Part shown: positions 1 to 8,310 of the stretch, piece after piece
Layout: every line of letters starts with the position of its first letter
Numbering within the stretch: the stretch's first letter is position 1
Origin: an uncultured Vampirovibrio sp.
GTDB lineage: Bacteria > Cyanobacteriota > Vampirovibrionia > Gastranaerophilales > Gastranaerophilaceae
Length of the DNA: 64,000 bases
Assembly: GCA_910583725.1 (NCBI GenBank)
Contig: CAJTXZ010000008.1
Span: 1 to 64,000, forward strand
Direction of reading: 5' to 3'
Position numbers and translations under genes: made by a program
The notes under the pieces: model-generated
Seen by the model: the letters and a program-made list of their open reading frames with translations, nothing else
What the model was told of the DNA's origin: nothing
The model's database searches: none

Positions 1-180
1 AACTTCGTTTGTACCCCCACCGGAAACTTGACATTTAGTCAACTTTCCTCTCGGGCTCTCTGCTGTGTCCCGAAATTAACTATTGTCAGATAGAGTTGAT
101 GATTTACTTTTGCTCTTAGGGCTGCATTGCTTGCCAATTTTTCAATATTCCATCTGCAGTTTAAAATTGATTATTAAATT
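1..180. other. Unidentified structured segment, cut by window edge
   Basis: This segment is visibly richer in G+C than the AT-rich DNA that follows (180-494). It contains a strong hairpin at about 22-48, with arms GGAAACTTGAC and GTCAACTTTCC that pair except for one central C-C mismatch around an ATTTA loop. A second possible stem joins CGGG (about 53-56) and CCCG (about 70-73). On the minus strand a frame of about 42 codons without a good start codon ends near position 40. I do not recognise a known RNA family, riboswitch or protein. It may be the end of an RNA gene or of a foreign element that continues outside the window. The rest of the stretch to 494 is AT-rich and shows only the likely promoter region of the next gene. 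Confidence 0.3.
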
Positions 181-494
181 TTCAAACAAATATAACAATA
201 ACAATAATAAAGTTCTCTGTCAAGGTATTTTTAAATAAGCTTGTATATGTGTTTATACTGCTGATATTTAAAATTTTATTTCCGATTCGGTTTTAGGGTA
301 TTTTTATTCTTGGTGATGAAACCTCTCTTGTTGTACTAAATTTATTAAATTAAAAAATATTTAATAGGCAGTTTGATATTAGTTTTTTGGGTTATATTAG
401 ATATAAACTTCTATATAAGCTTCTTATTAAGCGGCAAATTATTTTGCCTTTTTGTTTTTATATATATGTAAGTTTAAATACAAGGAAATAAAAT

Positions 495-1085
495 ATGAAA
501 ATTTTAAAAATGCCCCAGCAAATAATTCACGGTCTAGATGCCATTAAAAAAACTAGCAATGGACGCAATTTTTATAAGAGTAATGCACTAGGCTCTGATA
601 CTTTTGAGAAAGCTTTGAATACTGTAAAGACAAAAACGGCTCAAATATTTTCTCAGATATTAGATACTGACAATATACCTGTATACAAGAGTGCGGAAGA
701 CTTTGAGAGACCAATTCTTGGAATAATAGGTAAGTCCCAAATAGATAAAGCTCTTGCATTTAATTCATCAAATGAGGTCCAAGGACAAACATTAAAATGC
801 ATAGAGGATGTTCAAAAGTATATTGCAGAGCAAGTTAAGGCAAATAATGTTTCAAAGGCAGTAAATAATTACGCGAGTGCTTATTGTAAATTTAATAACG
901 GCATTAGTGTGACAGTGCATGAACCATATAGAGTATCTGACTATGCAATGAAATATGATCCGTTGAAAACTCTAACATTGCAATTTGATTCTTCAAATGA
1001 GGAATTGTATCTGAAAGCTTATAACAACGAATGCGATGCTGCAATATCAAAAATTTTTGGAATGATTGAAGATATGAAATTATAA
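495..1085 (+). CDS. Hypothetical protein with DTFEK motif
   Basis: This is a 196-residue protein with no signal peptide and no membrane segment, and I do not recognise its family. The ATG is preceded by AAGGAA at a good distance, which supports the start. Residues 35-39 read DTFEK, a short motif that also occurs (as DAFEK and DTFES) near the N-terminus of two other proteins in this window. The rest is a soluble mixed helical sequence with a few cysteines. Its last six bases overlap the end of metY, which is on the opposite strand, so the two genes converge. The function is unknown. Confidence 0.7.
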   Translation: MKILKMPQQIIHGLDAIKKTSNGRNFYKSNALGSDTFEKALNTVKTKTAQIFSQILDTDNIPVYKSAEDFERPILGIIGKSQIDKALAFNSSNEVQGQTLKCIEDVQKYIAEQVKANNVSKAVNNYASAYCKFNNGISVTVHEPYRVSDYAMKYDPLKTLTLQFDSSNEELYLKAYNNECDAAISKIFGMIEDMKL

Positions 1086-2345
1086 TAATTTTAGACTCTG
1101 TTCAATATCAGCTATGATATCATCCACATCCTCAAGGCCTACTGAAAATCTGACTAAACCCGGGTTTATGCCGCATGCAACAAGCTGTTCATCCGTTAAT
1201 TGTCTGTGAGTGGCGCTTGCAGGGTGTAAAACGCAAGTTCTTATATCTGCCACGTGCACTTCGTTTGAGGCAAGTTTCAGTCCATCCATAAATTTAATTG
1301 CAGTCTCCTTACTGCCTTTTATTGTTAGTGAAATTACGCCGCTTTGTCCTTTTGGAAGATATTTCATTGCTAAATTATAATACTTGTTATCTTTAAGCCC
1401 CGGGTAATTTACATTCTCAAACTTTCCTGTGCTTTCAAAATATTGCGCTACTTTCATGGCGTTAGAACAATATTTTTCCATTCTTATAGCAAGGGTCTCA
1501 AGGCCCAAATTTAATAAGAATCCTGAATTTCCTGAAGGATAAGCTCCAAAATCTCTCATCAATTGCATTCTTGCTTTTATAATATATGGTGCAAAAGAAT
1601 AATCACGTGTATAAACGGTTCCATGATATGATTCATCGGGCTCAACAAATTCGGGGAATTTACCGTTTGTGAAGTCAAATTTACCACTGTCAACGATAAC
1701 ACCGCCTGTTTGCAGGGCATGTCCGTCCATATATTTTGATGTTGAATGAATAACTATATCAGCACCATACTTAATGGGCTTGCATAAAATCGGGGTTGGG
1801 AATGTATTATCAACAATTAACGGAATTCCGTTTTTGTGCGCAGCGCGTGCAAATTTTTCAATATCTAAAACTTGCAAAGATGGATTTGTCAGGGTTTCGC
1901 CAAATATTGCTTTTGTGTTTGGTTTGATTTTTGTACAAATTTCATCTTCTGTGGCATCAACATCAACAAAAATACACTCTATACCGAGTTTTTTTAATGT
2001 ATAAGCAAATAAATTAACCGTTCCGCCATAAATGGATGAAGAGCTTACAAAACTGTCGCCTGCATTGCAAAGGTTTAAAATCGACATTAAAGATGCCATT
2101 TGGCCGCTTGATGTGCACATTGCAGCGACACCGCCTTCAAGGTCTGCTATTTTCTTTTCAACAACATCAACAGTAGGGTTTGTAAAGCGGGAATAAATAT
2201 GTGCCTTTGTAGGGTCGTCAAAAACATCCCCGATTTCTTTTGTTGAATTAAACCTAAATGTTGTACTTTGGTATATAGGCATTACCCTCGGACCGCCGTT
2301 TTCCGGTGTGTATCCTGAATGCAGACATTTTGTGTTATCTTTCAT
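1080..2345 (-). CDS. metY: O-acetylhomoserine sulfhydrylase
   Basis: A PLP enzyme of the Cys/Met metabolism family, 421 residues, the usual length for MetY. It makes homocysteine from O-acetylhomoserine and sulfide (or methanethiol), in the cytoplasm. The PLP lysine lies in HSTSKYMDGH around residue 204, and the N-terminus (TKCLHSGY, PIYQSTTF) and C-terminal part (HPASATHRQL, RFSVGLED) are typical of the family. SSSIYGGTVNLF and DNTFPTPIL are further cofactor-site segments. The start has AAGGAA upstream. The gene lies 17 bp downstream of pyk on the same strand, so it may be co-transcribed with it. A cystathionine gamma-lyase role is less likely because of the length and insertions. Confidence 0.92.
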   Translation of the reverse strand: MKDNTKCLHSGYTPENGGPRVMPIYQSTTFRFNSTKEIGDVFDDPTKAHIYSRFTNPTVDVVEKKIADLEGGVAAMCTSSGQMASLMSILNLCNAGDSFVSSSSIYGGTVNLFAYTLKKLGIECIFVDVDATEDEICTKIKPNTKAIFGETLTNPSLQVLDIEKFARAAHKNGIPLIVDNTFPTPILCKPIKYGADIVIHSTSKYMDGHALQTGGVIVDSGKFDFTNGKFPEFVEPDESYHGTVYTRDYSFAPYIIKARMQLMRDFGAYPSGNSGFLLNLGLETLAIRMEKYCSNAMKVAQYFESTGKFENVNYPGLKDNKYYNLAMKYLPKGQSGVISLTIKGSKETAIKFMDGLKLASNEVHVADIRTCVLHPASATHRQLTDEQLVACGINPGLVRFSVGLEDVDDIIADIEQSLKLL

Positions 2346-2362
2346 ATTTTATTCCTTAAAAA

Positions 2363-3796
2363 TTATGTACCGATTTTATGAACCCTGACAAAGTTTGTGC
2401 GCCCTGAGATTAATTTTGGTGCAGACGCTGTAATTATTACATAATCGTTTTGTTTAAGTCCTACTTCGTTTATTAAAAATTCGTCAATTTTTACTAATAA
2501 ATTACCGTCCACAATGGTATCCCATTTTTTACAGAAGGGATATACACCCCAGCAAAGAACCATCTTTCTGCAAGTTTCATCTAAGTCTGAGACCATTATA
2601 ACTGGGGCTGAGGGCTTTAATTTTGACATAAGCCTTGTTGAATACCCAAAATGTGAAAAGCTTAAAATTGCCTTTGCATTAACGTATTCAAGCATCTTGT
2701 CTGCACCAAAAACAATAGCCTGCCTTGTAAGTGCAGCTTCATCCTTTATATCATTATCAGTATCAAATTTATAAAAACAGCTGTTTTCTGCGGTTGCTGC
2801 AATCTTTGACATCATCTTAACAGCTTCAACTGCAAAGTTTCCGACAGATGTCTCACCTGAGAGCATTACAGCATCTGTTCCATCCAATATTGCATTTGCG
2901 ACATCAGACGCTTCAGCTCTTGTTGGGATTGGCTCATTAATCATTGATTCAAGCATTTGCGTTGCAACAATTACCGGTTTTTTCTGTTTATTTGCCTCTT
3001 CAATTATTAATTTTTGGCAAATTGGCACCTCAACCGGCGAGAGCTCTATTCCAAGGTCGCCCCTTGCCACCATAATTCCGTCTGAAACAGAGACTATTTC
3101 TTTTAAATTATTGATTGCATCAGGTTTTTCGAGCTTTGAAATAACAGGGATTGTTGAATCAAAATCGCTAATATATTTTTTTGCAAGCAGAACATCTTCT
3201 TTTTGTCTTACGAATGATAATGCAATTAAATCAGCTTTTTCTTCTGCTGCAAATTTAATAAAATCTACATCCTTTGGTGTAACGGCGGCAAGGCTTGCAG
3301 TCGAGCCCGGGATATTTAAGCCTTTTCTTGATTTAAGAATTCCACCATTTGTGACGGTTGCATAAACTTTTTCATCCTCAACTTTGTCGACTAAAACTTC
3401 AAGTTTACCATCATCAATCAACATTCTGCTTCCCGTTTTAACGTCGTTTGCAATACCTGCATAATCGACCGGGATTATATTTTTATCTGTTTGTTCCAAT
3501 GAGTGCTGAAAAATTAGCTTGTCGCCGTTTTTAATATTGATTTCATTGTACAGGTTGCCTATTCTAATCTTTGGCCCCTGCAAATCTACCAGTGTTGCGA
3601 TATATACGCCCATTTCTTGTGCAACTTTTTTAATAAGACGAATTTTTTCTCTATGATATTCCATTGTGCCATGGGATGTATTCAGTCTGAAAACATTTGC
3701 GCCGGCTAAAATTAATTCTTTAATTGTTTCTTCTTTTTCGGTTGCAGGCCCAAGAGTTACAACGATTTTTGTTCTTTTTGAAAAAATACTTTTCAT
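2363..3796 (-). CDS. pyk: Pyruvate kinase
   Basis: This enzyme converts phosphoenolpyruvate and ADP to pyruvate and ATP, the last ATP-yielding step of glycolysis. The protein of 477 residues contains KIVVTLGPAT at the N-terminus, the substrate arginine in FRLNTSHG, the catalytic segment ISKLEKPDAINN, the metal site VARGDLGIE, and the long PTRAEASDVANAI helix followed by GTDAVMLSGETSVG. The C-terminal domain is present, without the extra PEP-utilising domain seen in some relatives. I chose the ATG at 3796. A GTG five codons upstream (3811) is open but overlaps a likely extended -10 box and has no ribosome binding site. metY follows 17 bp downstream. Confidence 0.95.
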   Translation of the reverse strand: MKSIFSKRTKIVVTLGPATEKEETIKELILAGANVFRLNTSHGTMEYHREKIRLIKKVAQEMGVYIATLVDLQGPKIRIGNLYNEINIKNGDKLIFQHSLEQTDKNIIPVDYAGIANDVKTGSRMLIDDGKLEVLVDKVEDEKVYATVTNGGILKSRKGLNIPGSTASLAAVTPKDVDFIKFAAEEKADLIALSFVRQKEDVLLAKKYISDFDSTIPVISKLEKPDAINNLKEIVSVSDGIMVARGDLGIELSPVEVPICQKLIIEEANKQKKPVIVATQMLESMINEPIPTRAEASDVANAILDGTDAVMLSGETSVGNFAVEAVKMMSKIAATAENSCFYKFDTDNDIKDEAALTRQAIVFGADKMLEYVNAKAILSFSHFGYSTRLMSKLKPSAPVIMVSDLDETCRKMVLCWGVYPFCKKWDTIVDGNLLVKIDEFLINEVGLKQNDYVIITASAPKLISGRTNFVRVHKIGT

Positions 3797-3801
3797 ACAC
3801 T

Positions 3802-3810
3802 TAATTACCA
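3802..3810 (-). promoter_or_regulatory. Extended -10 box in front of pyk
   Basis: On the minus strand TGG-TAATTA ends five bases before the pyk ATG, and no Shine-Dalgarno sequence is present. A transcript from this box would start at or next to the ATG, that is, as a leaderless mRNA. No clear -35 box is seen. Confidence 0.35.
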
Positions 3811-3931
3811 CTATTCTTAATTTCAGATTAATTTTAACACATAAATCTTAAAATATTTTAAAAAACAGGCAATTTTTTTTCGAATATTTACTTTATATAT
3901 ACAAGAGAGTAATTTAACGAGAGGAATAAAA

Positions 3932-4747
3932 ATGTCTGACAATAATATTATGGGTTTAACCTTTAAATTAGAATCAACAAAGAACAAAAAAGGCGAAGCG
4001 GTTAAAGGTGTTAGCGAAGCTGATTTTTCAATGCAGGCAAAGAGCATATTTTCTAATACAAACCTTAATATTTCAAGCGTTTTTGAAGATTTAGACACAG
4101 ACGGCGACAAGGTTTTATCCGATAAGGAACTAAAAGAATTAACGAGTTATCTTGATGAAATAGAAACGGATGAAGAAGATGCGGAAGAAGATAATGTTAC
4201 AACGGAAATTCGAAATATATTAAATGGCGTTGGCGATTTACCCAAAAAACTAAATAGGGTAAAAGAGCTTAATCTGAAAGCTGAAGATATAAAAGAATTA
4301 AGTGTTTCAGAAACGCAAGACCTTTTAAACTTGATTGCGGGTGCATATGCTAATGAACCTGATAAGATGACAAATGATTCACTCTATAGTGCTATTGAAA
4401 AAAATGTTCCAAGCAATGTTTTTGAGGATGCGATAACAAGCCAAAATTCAGGGTATTGGCTGAAAAAATACGGCACAAAATTAATGGCAAAATCTTTTAA
4501 TTCAAAGAACGGGCATAAGATTGATATTGATGATACAGCAGCACATACAGCCAATAAGACTAATGTACAGAAGAATAATTCTTTAGAGGAATCGACAGTA
4601 GGCCAAAAACAGGATGAGCCTTATAATTTTATGTTTTCAAAAGAAGATGATTTAAAAACTAAAAAGCAGGACAATTTCTTTAACATTGGAAATCTTGATA
4701 ATTCCTTTAATTTTGATATGAATTTTTCAAATGAGGAGGAAGAATAA
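3932..4747 (+). CDS. EF-hand domain protein
   Basis: A 271-residue protein with one well-formed EF-hand loop at about residues 55-66 (DTDGDKVLSDKE, calcium ligands at positions 1, 3, 5, 9 and 12), after a divergent helical region that may be a degenerate first hand (residues 30-50). An acidic stretch (ETDEEDAEEDN) follows. The C-terminal half is hydrophilic, and the last 40 residues are rich in Asn, Asp and Phe and end in EEEE. There is no signal peptide or membrane segment. GAGAGGAAT lies before the ATG. It shares its plan (short N-terminal tail, then EF-hand pair, then variable region) with the proteins at 15125 and 37733. Calcium binding is inferred; the role is unknown. Confidence 0.8.
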   Translation: MSDNNIMGLTFKLESTKNKKGEAVKGVSEADFSMQAKSIFSNTNLNISSVFEDLDTDGDKVLSDKELKELTSYLDEIETDEEDAEEDNVTTEIRNILNGVGDLPKKLNRVKELNLKAEDIKELSVSETQDLLNLIAGAYANEPDKMTNDSLYSAIEKNVPSNVFEDAITSQNSGYWLKKYGTKLMAKSFNSKNGHKIDIDDTAAHTANKTNVQKNNSLEESTVGQKQDEPYNFMFSKEDDLKTKKQDNFFNIGNLDNSFNFDMNFSNEEEE

Positions 4748-4771
4748 AACTGTCCATATTTGATTATAGAT

Positions 4772-4865
4772 AAAATTTGGTAATTATATATATTAGAAGT
4801 GCTCTATTGCAATAAAAATTTAAAACTGCTTTTTGTGCAAATTTGTATATAATTACCTAAAATGT
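4772..4865. repeat. Degenerate copy (D) of palindromic MITE-like repeat
   Basis: About 94 bp with terminal inverted repeats: AATTTGGTAATTATATA on the left (from about 4774) and TATATAATTACCTAAAAT on the right (to about 4864). The right arm aligns with the right arms of the copies at 10800 and 18350. The central hairpin seen in the complete copy at 10800-11004 is missing. It lies between the EF-hand gene and the chromate transporter genes. Confidence 0.65.
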
Positions 4866-4897
4866 TTTAGCAGGTTTATTGCGGGCGCTTTATTTGT

Positions 4898-5473
4898 TTA
4901 AAATAAATCCGTAATGTGCCTAAAATGTAATAATATGCCGCAAATGCCGCCGATTAGAAGATAAATCAGAGGGTCTCTTTTTAATTTGAGGCTTATAGCA
5001 AAAAGGAATAAAAATAAAATTAGCGCCTTTATGTCGATAAAATTTATGGCTGAAACACTTGCAGTGTTTGTTATTATACTGTCTTTAAAGAGCCTTATCC
5101 CAACGGCTGCAATCATTGCGGCAGCTGCAGGGCGAAGTGCGTAAAGTGCTGATTTTATATAGAAATTATCGCTGAATTTTTTAAGCATTTTGGATATAAA
5201 AATAACGATGACAAAAGATGGCAGCATTATTGCAAGGGTGGCTGTGATTGAGCCTGTGATTCCTGCTGTTTTAAAGCCCGCAAATGTTGCAACATTAAGG
5301 CCCACTGGCCCCGGTGTAATGCTTGATATTGCAAGCATTCTGGATAATTCAGATAAACTAAACCATCCATATGTCTCAGACATATGATACAAAAAAGGCA
5401 TTGTGGCATAGCCGCCGCCGAAGGAGAATAATCCGATTTTTAAGAATTCTAAAAAAAGGTAAAGATAAATCAT
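4898..5473 (-). CDS. Chromate transporter, half-size subunit (second)
   Basis: A 191-residue polytopic membrane protein of the CHR superfamily. The motif GLFSFGGGYATMPF lies at about residues 14-27 and the second motif SSITPGPVGLNVATFAG at about 50-66; both are family hallmarks. It is a short-chain member with one CHR domain, which normally works with a partner. The partner is the gene directly upstream (5470-6039), whose stop overlaps this start by four bases, so the two are translationally coupled. The family moves chromate or a related anion; the physiological substrate in an anaerobe is uncertain. Confidence 0.9.
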   Translation of the reverse strand: MIYLYLFLEFLKIGLFSFGGGYATMPFLYHMSETYGWFSLSELSRMLAISSITPGPVGLNVATFAGFKTAGITGSITATLAIMLPSFVIVIFISKMLKKFSDNFYIKSALYALRPAAAAMIAAVGIRLFKDSIITNTASVSAINFIDIKALILFLFLFAISLKLKRDPLIYLLIGGICGILLHFRHITDLF

Positions 5474-6039
5474 TCCCCGCCTCCTGAGATTTCATCAGCT
5501 TTATTGGGCTTGGTAATTTTTTTGTATAAAATTCCTGAAATTGCTGATAATACAATGGAAATTGATGGGGAAATCCCAAATATTGACATCAAAAGAATTC
5601 CTAAAAATATAAAAAATGTGAATTTATCTACAATGCTATTTTTCCAAACCTCTTTAACTGTTAGAAACAAAAGAATTATTATTGCAACATTAACACCCCA
5701 AAAGATGTCATTTGCTATAACATTTTGTGCAAGCTTTATTAATATTGAGGCAAGAAAAATTATCGCTAAAAAGGGCGGCAGGATAAGACCAAAAAATGCA
5801 GCAAGGGCGCCTGTTTTGCCCCTAAGTTTATATCCTACAAAAAGAGTTGTATTAATGGCGATAATGCCCGGAACACACTGGCCAAGGGCATAAAAATTTA
5901 CAATATCTTCTTCATTAATCCAGTTATTTTTTTCTATCAATTCACTTCTTAATAATGGTACAATGACGTATCCTCCGCCAAGAAGCAGACAGCCGATTTT
6001 AAGGAATGATAAAAACATTTTCAGAAGAGATGGTTTCAT
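5470..6039 (-). CDS. Chromate transporter, half-size subunit (first)
   Basis: A 189-residue membrane protein of the CHR superfamily and the first gene of a two-gene operon. It has GCLLLGGGYVIVPLLRSE at about residues 17-34 and LGQCVPGIIAINTTLFVG at about 52-69, matching the two conserved motifs in its partner. Five or six hydrophobic segments follow, ending in a basic tail. Paired short-chain ChrA proteins are thought to insert in opposite orientations and form the transporter together. No Shine-Dalgarno sequence is seen; TAAAAT (minus strand, 6047-6052) ends seven bases before the ATG. Confidence 0.9.
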   Translation of the reverse strand: MKPSLLKMFLSFLKIGCLLLGGGYVIVPLLRSELIEKNNWINEEDIVNFYALGQCVPGIIAINTTLFVGYKLRGKTGALAAFFGLILPPFLAIIFLASILIKLAQNVIANDIFWGVNVAIIILLFLTVKEVWKNSIVDKFTFFIFLGILLMSIFGISPSISIVLSAISGILYKKITKPNKADEISGGGE

Positions 6040-6131
6040 AAAGAATATTTTACATTAAACATAAAATATGCGCGCCGGCCTGTCAGAATATTTGCGGTAT
6101 TTGTGCTGTGAAGGGCAAAATAAATAAAACG

Positions 6132-6140
6132 TGGTAAAAT
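6132..6140 (+). promoter_or_regulatory. Extended -10 box in front of uvrB
   Basis: TGG-TAAAAT ends exactly six bases before the uvrB ATG. There is no Shine-Dalgarno sequence between them, so initiation at or near position 6147 would give a leaderless message. The same arrangement occurs before the genes at 20939, 25045, 3796 and 31595. Confidence 0.45.
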
Positions 6141-6146
6141 TTTAGT

Positions 6147-8132
6147 ATGATAGATAAAAAGTTCAAAATTGAATCAGAACATACGCCGCAGGGCGATCAG
6201 CCAAAGGCTATAGATGCACTCGTTAAGGGCATTCAGGATGGAATGCCAACCCAGACTTTGCTTGGTGTAACAGGTTCAGGCAAAACTTTTACGATTGCAA
6301 ATGTGATAGAAAAGGTGCAGAAGCCAACGCTTATCATTGCACATAATAAAACCCTTGCGGCACAGCTTTATAATGAATTCAGAGAACTTTTTCCAAACAA
6401 TGCGGTTGAATATTTTATAAGTTATTATGATTATTACCAGCCGGAAGCCTATATTCCAAGGACGGATACATATATTGAAAAAACAGCTTCAATAAATGAT
6501 GAGATTGACCGTTTGCGCCACAATACAACAAGAAGCTTGTATGAAAGAAAGGATGTAATTGTTGTAGCGTCTGTTAGCTGCATATACGGTTTGGGGCTTC
6601 CTGAAAATTATTTTAAGGGTGCAATAAATTTATCAGTGGGTGAAGAAATAGACAGACAGGCGCTTTTAGAACATCTTGTACTTGTCAGGTATGAAAGAAA
6701 TGATGTTGAATTAAAGCGTGCAACATTTAGGGCCAGGGGCGATATTGTTGAAATTATGCCTAGCTATGAAAAAATTATTACAAGGATTTATTTCTTTGGG
6801 GATGAGATAGAGAAGATTTCAAGGATTGACCCTGTGACGGGTGAAATTTTGGAGAATGTGCCTGAAACTGTTATATATCCTGCTGTGCATTACCTTGCGG
6901 ATGATGATGATTTGGATGGTACAATAGCAGAGATTCGCCGTGAACTAAAGGCCCGCTTGAATGAATTGTATGCCGAGAATAAGCTTGTGGAGGCGCAAAG
7001 GCTTGAGCAGCGCGTCAATTATGATATTGAGATGATTAAGGAAATGGGCTATTGTTCGGGTATTGAAAATTATTCAAGAATTTTTGAAAAAAGGCTGCCT
7101 GGAACGCCGCCTGCGACGCTTTTAGATTATTTTCAGAATGATTTTCTTGTTGTTGTGGATGAATCTCACGTTACTTTGCCGCAGTTAAGGGGTATGTATT
7201 TTGGCGATAAGGCAAGGAAGGAAACCCTTGTAGAGTATGGTTTCAGGCTGCCCTGTGCAAAGGATAACAGACCTTTAACGTTTGATGAATTTTGGAATAA
7301 AATCAATCAAAAAGTATTTATTTCAGCAACCCCTGCAGAATTTGAAAAGCAGGAATCAGCACAAATTGTGGAGCAAATCATCCGCCCGACAGGCCTTCTT
7401 GACCCTGAAATTGATGTAAGGCCAACAGAGGGGCAGGTTAATGACCTTATTAAGGAAATAAATTCAACTGCAGAAAAGAAAGAGCGTGTTTTAATCACCA
7501 CCTTAACCAAAAAGATGGCTGAAGAACTAACCGAATATTTAACCCAGAGAGGGATAAGGGTAAGATATCTGCACAGCGAGGTACAATCCTTAGAGAGGGT
7601 TGAAATTTTAAGGGATTTACGGCTTGGAGAGTTTGATGTTTTGATTGGTGTAAACCTTTTAAGGGAGGGGCTTGATATACCGGAAGTGTCGCTTGTTGCA
7701 ATTATGGATGCAGATAAGGAAGGCTTTTTAAGGTGCGAAACCTCTTTAATTCAGACAATTGGCCGTTCTGCGAGGAATTCATCCGGCAGGGTTATTATGT
7801 ATGCGGATAAAATAACAGATTCAATGAAGGTGGCGATTGAAGAAACCAAAAGGCGCCGCAAATTGCAGATGGCCTTTAATAAGGAACATAATATTACTCC
7901 TAAAACCATTAAAAAATCTATTGAAAACAACCTATTATCCCTTGTTCAAAGCTATAGAAGTATTGAAGATATTGTTGCAGAAGAGATGTGCGAAATGAAC
8001 ATCGAAAAGAAAGATTTGCCAAAACTATTGAACCAGCTTGAAAAAGATATGCACAAAGCCGCTAAAATCCTTGATTTTGAGCGTGCAGCAGAGCTTCGCG
8101 ACCAAATTAAAAAGTTGAGGGAGATGGTGTAG
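6147..8132 (+). CDS. uvrB: Excinuclease ABC subunit B
   Basis: UvrB is the central helicase-like damage-verification subunit of nucleotide excision repair; it takes DNA from UvrA and recruits UvrC. The protein of 661 residues is full length. Walker A GVTGSGKT lies at residues 40-47, the beta-hairpin segment YYDYYQPEAYIP near 92-103, the DESH Walker B box in VVVDESHVTLPQLRGMY, helicase motif V/VI in GVNLLREGLDIPEV and TIGRSARN, and a C-terminal UVR domain (LEKDMHKAAKILDFERAAELRDQI). It is a single gene with no neighbour of related function, and appears to have its own promoter immediately upstream. Confidence 0.97.
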   Translation: MIDKKFKIESEHTPQGDQPKAIDALVKGIQDGMPTQTLLGVTGSGKTFTIANVIEKVQKPTLIIAHNKTLAAQLYNEFRELFPNNAVEYFISYYDYYQPEAYIPRTDTYIEKTASINDEIDRLRHNTTRSLYERKDVIVVASVSCIYGLGLPENYFKGAINLSVGEEIDRQALLEHLVLVRYERNDVELKRATFRARGDIVEIMPSYEKIITRIYFFGDEIEKISRIDPVTGEILENVPETVIYPAVHYLADDDDLDGTIAEIRRELKARLNELYAENKLVEAQRLEQRVNYDIEMIKEMGYCSGIENYSRIFEKRLPGTPPATLLDYFQNDFLVVVDESHVTLPQLRGMYFGDKARKETLVEYGFRLPCAKDNRPLTFDEFWNKINQKVFISATPAEFEKQESAQIVEQIIRPTGLLDPEIDVRPTEGQVNDLIKEINSTAEKKERVLITTLTKKMAEELTEYLTQRGIRVRYLHSEVQSLERVEILRDLRLGEFDVLIGVNLLREGLDIPEVSLVAIMDADKEGFLRCETSLIQTIGRSARNSSGRVIMYADKITDSMKVAIEETKRRRKLQMAFNKEHNITPKTIKKSIENNLLSLVQSYRSIEDIVAEEMCEMNIEKKDLPKLLNQLEKDMHKAAKILDFERAAELRDQIKKLREMV

Positions 8133-8310
8133 CTAAATTGCATTCTGCAATTTTATAAAGCCTTAAAGAAATTTTAAGCAAATCTGCTGGCGTGATTTTG
8201 TTGTATCTGCTGCAGTTTAATTGAGTATAAAATTTTTTATACAAATGCGTTTTCATGGCAATTTTTATCATTAAAATGTTTTTATATATTTAAGCGAGGT
8301 AAAAACATTT

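Noticed and set aside
3797..3811. GTG start for pyk at 3811
   Set aside because: It adds five residues, has no ribosome binding site and overlaps the TGG-TAATTA box; the ATG at 3796 matches the family start.
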